Assembly (NCBI GenBank): GCA_937988865.1
Contig: CALKHV010000173.1
Span: 1 to 12,595, forward strand
Length of the DNA stretch: 12,595 nt
Direction: 5' to 3'
Origin: an uncultured Propionibacteriaceae bacterium
GTDB lineage: Bacteria; Actinomycetota; Actinomycetes; Propionibacteriales; Propionibacteriaceae
Shown: piece by piece, positions 6,710 to 12,595 of the stretch
Layout of the letters: each line of letters starts with the position of its first letter
How positions within the stretch are numbered: the stretch's first letter is position 1
Made by a program: the position numbers and the translations under genes
The notes under the pieces: generated by a model
Database searches by the model: none
Seen by the model: the letters and a program-made list of their open reading frames with translations, nothing else
Told to the model about the DNA's origin: nothing

Positions 6710-6730
6710 CTTTGTGGGATCACCACAAAG
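6710..6730. promoter_or_regulatory. Perfect palindrome in the fasR-fabD gap, candidate operator
   Basis: CTTTGTGG - 5 bases - CCACAAAG is a perfect 8-base inverted repeat, centred about 76 bases upstream of the chosen fabD start and inside the 170-base gap after fasR. It is AT-richer than its surroundings, which is typical of an operator. FasR of Streptomyces is known to act at the fabD promoter, so this is the natural candidate for the regulator's site. No T-run follows on the fasR side, although termination of fasR mRNA is an alternative. Confidence 0.5.
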
Positions 6731-6757
6731 ACGCGTGGGCCAGCCAACCAAGGGCGC

Positions 6758-6770
6758 GTCCATTTTGGAC
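6758..6770. promoter_or_regulatory. Second short palindrome upstream of fabD
   Basis: GTCCA-TTT-TGGAC, 5-base arms around 3 bases, lies 27 bases fasR-proximal of the larger palindrome (end to start). It may be part of a compound operator or promoter. Chance occurrence is quite possible at this arm length. Confidence 0.25.
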
Positions 6771-6814
6771 ATCGGGTGTGAGGGGTGTTACAAGCACAGC
6801 CTGCGCGTGAGGCC

Positions 6815-8029
6815 TCAACGCGTGGACGCCAGTCGTCCGAGGGTGATCGCCAGACGGAGGACGTAGGCGTCCCGGGCGTCGCCGGGGGAGTAGCCGGTGA
6901 CGTCCTGGATCCGCTTCAAGCGGTACCTCACGGTGTTGGCGTGCACGTACAGGGCCCGCCCCGTCGCCTCGACGGAGCAGCCGTGGTCGAGGAAGCTCAC
7001 ACAGGTCTGGAGCAGGTCGCCGCCGGCCTCCTCAAGAGGACGGTAGATCTCCTGGGACAGCGTCCGACGGGCGTGGCCGTCCCCCGACAGTGCCCGCTCG
7101 GGGAGCAGTTCCTGGCTCGACAACACCCGTTCCCCCTCGGGCCAGGCCTGGGCGGCGCGAAGTCCCGAGATCGCAGCCCGCGCCGACGTGGACGCATCCA
7201 CGAGGTCGTCAACGAGCGGGCCGACCACGATCGGTCCTGCGGCGAAGTGCGGGGCGAGGGTCTTCACGAACTCGTTGGCGTCGTGCTCGGTCGCAAGCTT
7301 CTCGCTCCCCATCACGACCACGAGCCGGTCGCCCTGGCTCGAGACCAGGAAGTCGACGCCAGACTTCTCGCCGCGACGCCTCAGCTCGCTCATCTCGGCC
7401 TGTGGATCGGCCGGGGCGAACCCGACGGCCACGCAGACCCGCGTCCCCGATCGCCAGCCCAGGGTGGACGCGCGGCTCACGACCGTCTCGTCGGTCTCGG
7501 CGCGGACGATCGCGTCCACGACGAGGGCCTCGAGCCGGGCGTCCCAGGCGCCGCGCACCTCGGCCGCCCTCGCGTAGACCTCGGCGGCGGCGAAAGCGAT
7601 CTCCCGTGAGTAGTGGACGATCGCCATCCGCAGCACCGGCCGGTCACCGCGGGGCACGAGGTTGTCGAGTTGCTCCTCGACGACCTGGATGGTCGTCCGC
7701 ATGAGGTCGACCGTGTGGTGGAGGGAGATCTGGCGTGTGATCGACCGGGGTGCTGCTCCGAAGACGCCGGCGGGGTCGAACGCGTGGTCGGGATCGTCGG
7801 CGAACCAGTCGACGAAGCCGTCGATACCCGATCGGGCGACGAGGGTGATCCACGAGCGGTGCTCGGCGTCCAGTTCGGTGAACCAGGGGTGACGCTCTTC
7901 CATCGCGGCCAGCGTGGCCGTGGTCATCTTTGACGTGGCCCCGGCCAGGCGCTTCGCCATCGCCGCCCGTGCGCGTTCGGACGGCACCAGTGCGCGTCCG
8001 CTGTCCTGGGGCTCGGCTCGTGTGGTCAT
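6815..8029 (-). CDS. fasR: PucR/CdaR-type transcriptional regulator of fatty-acid synthesis, FasR-like
   Basis: 404-residue cytoplasmic regulator. The C-terminal PucR-type helix-turn-helix covers about residues 342-400, with SVEATGRALYVHANTVRYRL as the core and an arginine-rich recognition helix. The middle region resembles the GGDEF-like domain of CdaR/PucR regulators, and the N-terminal part is helical. In Streptomyces coelicolor the PucR-type protein encoded directly before fabD, FasR, activates the fabDHPF operon; the same position here supports the same role. The mycobacterial neighbour between aceE and fabD is also of this type. The ATG at 8029 has GGGAGG 4 bases upstream. The gene lies 170 bases ahead of fabD and diverges from a PHP gene across a 100-base gap. 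The effector, probably an acyl-CoA or acyl-ACP, is not deducible from the sequence. Confidence 0.88.
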   Translation of the reverse strand: MTTRAEPQDSGRALVPSERARAAMAKRLAGATSKMTTATLAAMEERHPWFTELDAEHRSWITLVARSGIDGFVDWFADDPDHAFDPAGVFGAAPRSITRQISLHHTVDLMRTTIQVVEEQLDNLVPRGDRPVLRMAIVHYSREIAFAAAEVYARAAEVRGAWDARLEALVVDAIVRAETDETVVSRASTLGWRSGTRVCVAVGFAPADPQAEMSELRRRGEKSGVDFLVSSQGDRLVVVMGSEKLATEHDANEFVKTLAPHFAAGPIVVGPLVDDLVDASTSARAAISGLRAAQAWPEGERVLSSQELLPERALSGDGHARRTLSQEIYRPLEEAGGDLLQTCVSFLDHGCSVEATGRALYVHANTVRYRLKRIQDVTGYSPGDARDAYVLRLAITLGRLASTR

Positions 8030-8047
8030 GGTGCCTCCCGATCCGCC

Positions 8048-8053
8048 AGCCTA
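8048..8053 (-). promoter_or_regulatory. Possible -10 box of fasR
   Basis: TAGGCT on the minus strand fits TAnnnT and would put transcription start about 12 bases before the fasR ATG, leaving just enough leader for the GGGAGG ribosome binding site. No -35 consensus is apparent. Confidence 0.35.
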
Positions 8054-8117
8054 ACGGCGACGACGGCGTCCGCGTGGGAGCGCGCCCGCGAATCCGCTGC
8101 TGACCGTGCGCCGAGGT

Positions 8118-8123
8118 TAGGGT
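8118..8123 (+). promoter_or_regulatory. Probable -10 box of a leaderless promoter for the PHP gene
   Basis: TAGGGT occupies -12 to -7 from the GTG at 8130, so transcription would begin on the start codon. There is no Shine-Dalgarno ahead of this GTG. The spacing is the same as at the S9 peptidase gene. Confidence 0.5.
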
Positions 8124-8129
8124 GGTCGC

Positions 8130-9155
8130 GTGCCCGCACTCCCGCCCTCCCTCTCGCCCGTCCAGGCGCTGCGGGAGGTCGCCTTCTGGCTCGAACGCGA
8201 CCGGGCCGACACGTATCGCGTCAAGGCGTACCGGAAGGCGGCGGACGCCCTCGCCGCGCTCGACCCGGACGATCTGGCGATCCTGGGCGAGGCGCACGCG
8301 TGGGCAACCATCCCCGGGGTGGGTCCGAAGACGGCGGCGGTCGTCGATCAGGCGTGGTCGGGACGCGTCCCCGATCAACTGGCCGACCTGCGCGAAGCCG
8401 GACGCGCGCCGCTCGCCCCCAGCGCGCTCCGGGCGCTCGTCCGGGGTGACCTCCACTCACACACCACCTGGTCGGACGGCGGGTCGCCGCTGTGGGAGAT
8501 GGTCGCCACCGCCGAGCACCTGGGACACGAGTACCTCGCCATCACCGACCACTCACCCAGGCTGAAGGTCGCCAACGGCCTCTCGCGGGAGCGCCTGCTC
8601 GCCCAGTGGGACGAGATCGACGCCCTCGCGCCCGACGTGGGCGTCCGGGTGCTGAAGGGGATCGAGGTCGACATCCTGGCCGACGGTTCGCTCGACCAGG
8701 CACCCGACCTGTTGGGACGCCTGGACATCGTCGTGGCCAGTGTCCACTCCGACCTGCGCGCCGACTCCGCGACGATGACGCGACGCATGGTCGGGGCGAT
8801 CGCGTCCCGTCACACCAATGTCCTGGGTCACTGCACGGGACGCCTGGTCGAGGGGACGCGGGGCACGCGTCCGGAGTCGGTGTTCGACGCCGAGGTCGTC
8901 TTCGAGGCGTGTCGGCAGTTCAACGTGGCCGTCGAGATCAACTCCCGTCCGGAGCGTTGCGACCCTCCCGACCGCCTCCTCGAGCTGGCCCGCGACATCG
9001 GATGCCTGTTCAGCATCGACACCGACGCCCACGCGCCCGGGCAGCTGTGTTTCCTCGATCTCGGCTGCGCGCGCGCCGAGGCGGCCGGCATTGCGCCCGA
9101 GCGCATCATCACGACCTGGCCTGCGGACGAACTCCTGGCCTTCTGCTCCGGGTGA
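8130..9155 (+). CDS. PHP-domain phosphoesterase with PolX-like N-terminal helix-hairpin-helix region
   Basis: 341-residue protein. Residues 1-95 resemble the 8-kDa / helix-hairpin-helix front end of bacterial family X DNA polymerases, with DTYRVKAYRKAADAL (27-41) and IPGVGPKTAAVVD (61-73). From about 105 the protein goes straight into a PHP domain with its metal ligands: GDLHSHTTWSDGG (His109, His111), ITDH (138-141), GIEVDIL (Glu179), ASVHSDL (His206), LGHCTGRL (His234) and IDTDAHAPGQL (Asp298, His301). The polymerase palm and fingers between these parts in PolX are absent. PHP domains hydrolyse phosphoesters, and in PolX give 3'-5' exonuclease activity, so a DNA-repair nuclease or a histidinol-phosphatase-like phosphatase are both possible. 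The GTG at 8130 is chosen for the leaderless promoter placement. The gene diverges from fasR. Confidence 0.85.
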   Translation: MPALPPSLSPVQALREVAFWLERDRADTYRVKAYRKAADALAALDPDDLAILGEAHAWATIPGVGPKTAAVVDQAWSGRVPDQLADLREAGRAPLAPSALRALVRGDLHSHTTWSDGGSPLWEMVATAEHLGHEYLAITDHSPRLKVANGLSRERLLAQWDEIDALAPDVGVRVLKGIEVDILADGSLDQAPDLLGRLDIVVASVHSDLRADSATMTRRMVGAIASRHTNVLGHCTGRLVEGTRGTRPESVFDAEVVFEACRQFNVAVEINSRPERCDPPDRLLELARDIGCLFSIDTDAHAPGQLCFLDLGCARAEAAGIAPERIITTWPADELLAFCSG

Positions 9156-9180
9156 CTGGCCGTCTGCTCCGGATGAGTGG
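9142..9180 (+). repeat. 21-bp tandem duplication across the PHP gene stop codon
   Basis: The 18-base unit TCTGCTCCGGGTGACTGG (9142-9159) recurs at 9163-9180 with 2 mismatches and a period of 21 bases. Being a multiple of three, the copy repeats the reading-frame end: Cys-Ser-Gly-stop is followed by Cys-Ser-Gly-stop. Confidence 0.7.
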
Positions 9181-9227
9181 GCTTGTCGATCCCTGCGGAC
9201 ACGTGGGTTTGTTGATCCAGCCGGACA
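9177..9227 (+). repeat. 26-bp tandem repeat upstream of aceE
   Basis: Two 25-base copies at 9177-9201 and 9203-9227, both of the form GTGGG(C/T)TTGT(C/T)GATCC ending in CGGACA, match at 20 of 25 positions with a period of 26 bases. They follow directly on the 21-bp duplication and lie about 80-130 bases before the aceE start, so they could carry paired protein-binding sites for aceE control. Confidence 0.65.
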
Positions 9228-9303
9228 ACTGGTTGGCTTCGGGGGAAGATTGGTCATGACTCCCCGGCCCTGTCGGGGCGCTGCCTGACGAGAAAGGGAC
9301 ACC

Positions 9304-12066
9304 ATGATTCCTCGCGACGAGCCCGGCCCCATCCTGAACGGGTTGCCGACCAACCTGCCCGAGACGGACGCCGGCGAGACTGCCGAATGGCTTGAGTCCC
9401 TCGACGGGATCATAGATGCGGAAGGCCGGAACCGGGCGCGCTTCGTGCTGCTCAAGTTGCTGGAGCGGGCACGCGAACGCCAGGTGGGCGTCCCGTCACT
9501 GACCAGCACCGATTACGTGAACACGATTCCGGTCGACATGGAGCCCTCCTACCCGGGCGACGAAGATCTGGAGCGCGGTTACCGCCGCCTGCTGCGCTGG
9601 AATGCTGCGGTGATGGTGCACCGCGCCCAGCGTCCGGGTGTCGGCGTCGGCGGCCACATCTCGTCCTACGCGTCCTCGGCCACGCTCTACGAGGTCGGGT
9701 TCAACCACTTCTTCCGAGGCAAGGACCACCCGGGCGGCGGCGACCAGATCTTCTTCCAGGGGCATGCGTCCCCCGGCATGTACGCCCGCGCGTTCCTCGA
9801 GGGACGTCTCGAAGAGGACGACCTCAACGGCTTCCGCCAGGAGCACAGCCACATGGTGGACGGCGTGGTCCGCGCACTGCCGAGCTACCCGCACCCGCGT
9901 CAGCTCCCGGACTTCTGGGAGTTCCCGACGGTGTCGATGGGCATCGGGCCCATGAACGCCATCTACCAGGCGCAGTTCAACCGCTACCTGCACAATCGTG
10001 GCCTCAAGGACACGTCGCAGCAGCACGTCTGGGCGTTCCTCGGCGACGGCGAGATGGATGAGCCCGAGAGCCGCGGACTGCTGCAACTCGCGGCCAACGA
10101 GGCCCTCGACAACCTGACCTTCGTCATCAACTGCAACCTGCAGCGCCTCGACGGCCCTGTGCGTGGGAATGGCAAGATCATCCAGGAACTCGAAGCGTTC
10201 TTCCGCGGTGCCGGCTGGAACGTGATCAAGGTCGTCTGGGGACGCGGCTGGGATTCCCTGCTCGCCGCCGACACCGAGGGTGCGCTGGTCAACCTCATGA
10301 ATTCCACGCCTGACGGTGACTACCAGACGTTCAAGGCCAACGACGGTGCGTATGTGCGAAAGCACTTCTTCGACCGCGACCCCCGGACGTCCGCGATGGT
10401 CAAGGACTGGACCGACGACCAGATCTGGGCACTCACGCGCGGCGGGCACGACTACCGCAAGGTCTACGCCGCCTACAAGGCTGCCACGGAGTTCACCGGC
10501 GCCCCGACCGTGATTCTGGCCCAGACCATCAAGGGTTACTTCCTGGGCTCCCACTTCGCCGGACGCAACGCCACCCACCAGATGAAGAAGATGGCGCTCG
10601 AAGACCTCAAGGCCTTCCGTGACCGGCTCCAGATGCCCATCTCGGACGAGGTCCTCGAGGCCGATCCGTACCGTCCGCCGTTCTTCCACCCCGGCCCGGA
10701 CGACCCCCGCATCAAGTACCTCCTCGGACGCCGGCACGAGCTGGGCGGCTACCTGCCCGAACGTCGTGAGACGGGCAAGGCGCTGCCGATGCCCGCAGCG
10801 AAGGCCTTCGACGGGGTCAAGAAGGGCTCGGGCAATCAGCAGATCGCCACGACGATGGCGTTCGTCCGGTTGCTCAAGGACCTGATGCGGGAAAAGGACT
10901 TCGCCCCGCACGTCGTGCCGATCATCCCCGATGAGGCCCGTACCTTCGGCATGGACTCGTTCTTCCCGACCATCAAGATCTACAACCCGCACGGCCAGAA
11001 CTACACGCCGGTCGACAACGAGCTGATGCTCGCCTATCGCGAGGCCACCAATGGGCAGATCCTGCACCTGGGCATCAACGAGGCCGGCTCGATGGCCGCG
11101 TTCACGGCCGCCGGTTCGGCGTACTCGACGCACGGTGTCCCGATGGTGCCGATCTACATCTTCTACTCGATGTTCGGCTTCCAGCGCACCGGTGACTCGA
11201 TGTGGGCGGCCGCCGATCAGTTGTCGCGCGGCTTCCTGATCGGTGCCACGGCGGGCAAGACGACGCTCACCGGCGAGGGCACGCAGCACATGGACGGCCA
11301 CAGCCCGTTGCTGGCGTCCACCAACCCGGCCATGCGCGTCTACGACCCGGTCTACGCCTACGAGATCAGCCATATCGTCGAGGACGGCCTGCGTCGTATG
11401 TACGGGGACGATCCCGAGAACGTCATCTACTACATCACCGTCTACAACGAGCCGATGGTGCAGCCGCCGGAGCCCGACAATGTGGACGCCGAGGGCATCC
11501 TCAAGGGCCTCTACCTGCTCAAGGAAGGGTCGTTCGACGGCGTGGGTCCGGACGCACGGCGCGTCCAGTTGCTCGCGTCCGGAGTCGGCGTGGCCTGGGC
11601 CCTGGAGGCCCAGGAGCTGCTCAAGGCCGACTTCGGGATCGTCGCGGACGTCTGGTCGGTCACGTCGTGGAACGAGCTGCGCCGCGACGGGCTGGAGTGC
11701 GACGAGCAGGCCTTCCTGTACCCGGGCCTTGAGCCGAAGGTGCCGTTCGTCACGCAGAAGCTGCAGGGACGCCCCGGCCCCGTCGTTGCCGTGTCGGACT
11801 ACATGCGCGCCGTGCAGGACCAGATCCGCGAGTGGGTGCCCGGCGACTACGTGACGCTCGGCGCGGACGGGTTCGGCTTCTCCGACACCCGCGCAGCCGC
11901 CCGCCGCTACCTGCACATCGACGGGCCGTCGGTGACGGTGCGGGCCCTCCAGGCCCTCGCCGCTCGGGGTGAGGTACCCGTGGAGTGGGCCGCCCAGGCC
12001 GCTGACAAGTACCGACTGCTCGACGTCACGGCCGGTTCCTCCGGCTCGATCGGTGGCGACGCCTGA
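9304..12066 (+). CDS. aceE: Pyruvate dehydrogenase E1 component, homodimeric type
   Basis: 920-residue thiamin-diphosphate enzyme that decarboxylates pyruvate and passes the acetyl group to the lipoyl arm of E2. The N-terminal ETAEWLESLDGIIDAEGRNR (25-44) is typical of the family. HASPGMYARAFLEGRL (154-169) holds the active-site His154 region, and GDGEMDEPESRG (247-258) with NLTFVINCN (270-278) forms the ThDP/Mg motif. The mobile-loop equivalent is NATHQMKKM, and a NEAGSM segment lies in the second half. Length fits the 880-930 residue family. The ATG at 9304 has AAAGGGA 4 bases upstream. In mycobacteria aceE likewise neighbours a PucR-type regulator and fabD, linking acetyl-CoA supply to lipid synthesis. 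E2 and E3 are not in the window. A strong terminator follows. Confidence 0.97.
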   Translation: MIPRDEPGPILNGLPTNLPETDAGETAEWLESLDGIIDAEGRNRARFVLLKLLERARERQVGVPSLTSTDYVNTIPVDMEPSYPGDEDLERGYRRLLRWNAAVMVHRAQRPGVGVGGHISSYASSATLYEVGFNHFFRGKDHPGGGDQIFFQGHASPGMYARAFLEGRLEEDDLNGFRQEHSHMVDGVVRALPSYPHPRQLPDFWEFPTVSMGIGPMNAIYQAQFNRYLHNRGLKDTSQQHVWAFLGDGEMDEPESRGLLQLAANEALDNLTFVINCNLQRLDGPVRGNGKIIQELEAFFRGAGWNVIKVVWGRGWDSLLAADTEGALVNLMNSTPDGDYQTFKANDGAYVRKHFFDRDPRTSAMVKDWTDDQIWALTRGGHDYRKVYAAYKAATEFTGAPTVILAQTIKGYFLGSHFAGRNATHQMKKMALEDLKAFRDRLQMPISDEVLEADPYRPPFFHPGPDDPRIKYLLGRRHELGGYLPERRETGKALPMPAAKAFDGVKKGSGNQQIATTMAFVRLLKDLMREKDFAPHVVPIIPDEARTFGMDSFFPTIKIYNPHGQNYTPVDNELMLAYREATNGQILHLGINEAGSMAAFTAAGSAYSTHGVPMVPIYIFYSMFGFQRTGDSMWAAADQLSRGFLIGATAGKTTLTGEGTQHMDGHSPLLASTNPAMRVYDPVYAYEISHIVEDGLRRMYGDDPENVIYYITVYNEPMVQPPEPDNVDAEGILKGLYLLKEGSFDGVGPDARRVQLLASGVGVAWALEAQELLKADFGIVADVWSVTSWNELRRDGLECDEQAFLYPGLEPKVPFVTQKLQGRPGPVVAVSDYMRAVQDQIREWVPGDYVTLGADGFGFSDTRAAARRYLHIDGPSVTVRALQALAARGEVPVEWAAQAADKYRLLDVTAGSSGSIGGDA

Positions 12067-12080
12067 CGTTCCAACCTCGT

Positions 12081-12113
12081 AACAGCCCCCGGATTCTTCC
12101 GGGGGCTGTTTTC
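12081..12113 (+). terminator. Intrinsic terminator of aceE
   Basis: Perfect 13-base stem AACAGCCCCCGGA / TCCGGGGGCTGTT with loop TTCT, followed by a short T-run, 14 bases after the aceE stop codon. This is the only textbook Rho-independent terminator in the window. Confidence 0.92.
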
Positions 12114-12188
12114 GTGCACGCCTGTGATCTGGCAGGCTTGGAGGCACAGGGCGGACGCAGGGACGCCCGAACAGCGTGCGGAGGTCAT

Positions 12189-12595
12189 GTGGCGACGGCA
12201 GAGCCGGTCATCCCGGCGGTCCGCGGGGCAGCGAGTCTGGGGCTCCGCGCGGGTCAGGTGGTTCAGGAGTTGGGTTGGGACTCGGATTGCGATGAGCAAC
12301 TCCGCACCGAGGTGATGGATCTCATCGATGGCGACCTCGTCGAGGACACCGTCGAAGCGGTTGATGTCGTGCTCCTGTGGTGGCGCGATGAGGACGGCGA
12401 CGTGGTTGACGGGCTCGTCGACTCGCTCACCGACCTGGCCGAGTCCGGCTACATCTGGCTCGTCACGCCCAAGGTCGGACGCCGGGGTCACCTCGACCCT
12501 GCCGATCTCGCCGAGGGCGCTCTCACTGCCGGCCTGGCCGTCACGCGGAGCGCCAGTGTCGCGAGCGATTGGCAGGGCCACAAGATCGTGCGTCC
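12189..12595 (+). CDS. DUF3052 family protein, 3' end cut by window edge
   Basis: 135 residues are visible and the frame is open at the right edge. DUF3052 proteins are about 130-160 residues long, so nearly the whole protein is present. Recognisable parts are SLGLRAGQVVQELGWDSDCD near residues 16-35, a DLIDGDLVEDTVEAVDVVLLWWRDEDGD stretch in the middle and SGYIWLVTPKVGRRGHLDP followed by DLAEGALTAGL. The domain resembles small actinobacterial proteins of unknown function; the M. tuberculosis homologue is encoded beside aceE. The GTG at 12189 has GGAGG 4 bases upstream. An ATG at 12187 is in a different frame. No signal peptide or membrane segment is seen, and the protein is acidic. No function can be assigned. 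Confidence 0.85.
   Translation, partial: MATAEPVIPAVRGAASLGLRAGQVVQELGWDSDCDEQLRTEVMDLIDGDLVEDTVEAVDVVLLWWRDEDGDVVDGLVDSLTDLAESGYIWLVTPKVGRRGHLDPADLAEGALTAGLAVTRSASVASDWQGHKIVR

Noticed and set aside
6581..6772. Small ATG-initiated frame overlapping the fasR-fabD gap and the fabD start
   Set aside because: It overlaps fabD in another frame, has no ribosome binding site and shows no recognisable sequence.
3156..6866. A 1236-codon open frame on the plus strand, antisense to fabF, acpP, fabH and fabD
   Set aside because: Same artefact. The minus-strand genes have full catalytic motifs and ordered family domains, and this frame has none.
9262..9278. CCCCG-N7-CGGGG inverted repeat before aceE
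   Set aside because: Five-base GC arms are expected by chance in this composition, and there is no supporting context.
9496..12147. An 883-codon open frame antisense to aceE
   Set aside because: aceE is certain on the plus strand, and the antisense product is a repetitive G/R/V/H-rich sequence without domains.

Overview
The window is high-GC DNA from an actinobacterium, and most of it is a fatty-acid (FAS-II) locus. The gene order (fasR, fabD, fabH, acpP, fabF, accD6, flanked by aceE and by DUF3145 and DUF3052 genes) is an actinobacterial arrangement. It resembles the Streptomyces fabDHPF cluster with its FasR regulator and the mycobacterial aceE / PucR-type regulator / fabD / acpM / kasA / accD6 neighbourhood. 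A single FabF-type synthase, a fabH inside the operon and an AccD6-type carboxyltransferase at its end suggest a non-mycobacterial actinobacterium. A propionibacterial relative is possible, but that family-level guess is weak.

Layout from left to right. The minus strand opens with the 5' part of an S9-family peptidase gene (1-478, cut by the window edge). Divergent from it is a plus-strand DUF3145 gene (612-1112), which converges on the fatty-acid operon. The operon runs on the minus strand from fasR (8029-6815) through fabD (6644-5427), fabH (5414-4425), acpP (4322-4077) and fabF (3898-2645) to accD6 (2572-1163). Divergent from fasR is a plus-strand PHP phosphoesterase gene (8130-9155). It is followed by aceE, the homodimeric pyruvate dehydrogenase E1 (9304-12066), with a clear intrinsic terminator, and then by a DUF3052 gene that runs off the right edge (from 12189).

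How the genes work together. AceE supplies acetyl-CoA. AccD6 carries the carboxyltransferase step that makes malonyl-CoA, FabD moves malonyl to the acyl carrier protein AcpP, FabH starts chains and FabF extends them. FasR is the likely activator of the operon. FabG, FabZ/HadAB and the enoyl reductase are not in the window, nor is a biotin carboxylase or a functional biotin carrier.

The most unusual feature is in FabD. After a complete malonyltransferase core the protein continues about 85 residues into a domain shaped like a biotin carboxyl carrier protein, but the lysine that would carry biotin aligns with arginine. Other points of interest are a perfect 8+8 bp palindrome in the fasR-fabD gap, two hairpins and a C-rich G-poor tract between acpP and fabF, tandem duplications between the PHP gene and aceE, and strong over-representation of GGACGC/GCGTCC on both strands. 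No RNA genes, CRISPR arrays, insertion sequences or phage genes were seen, and no gap between genes exceeds 300 bases.
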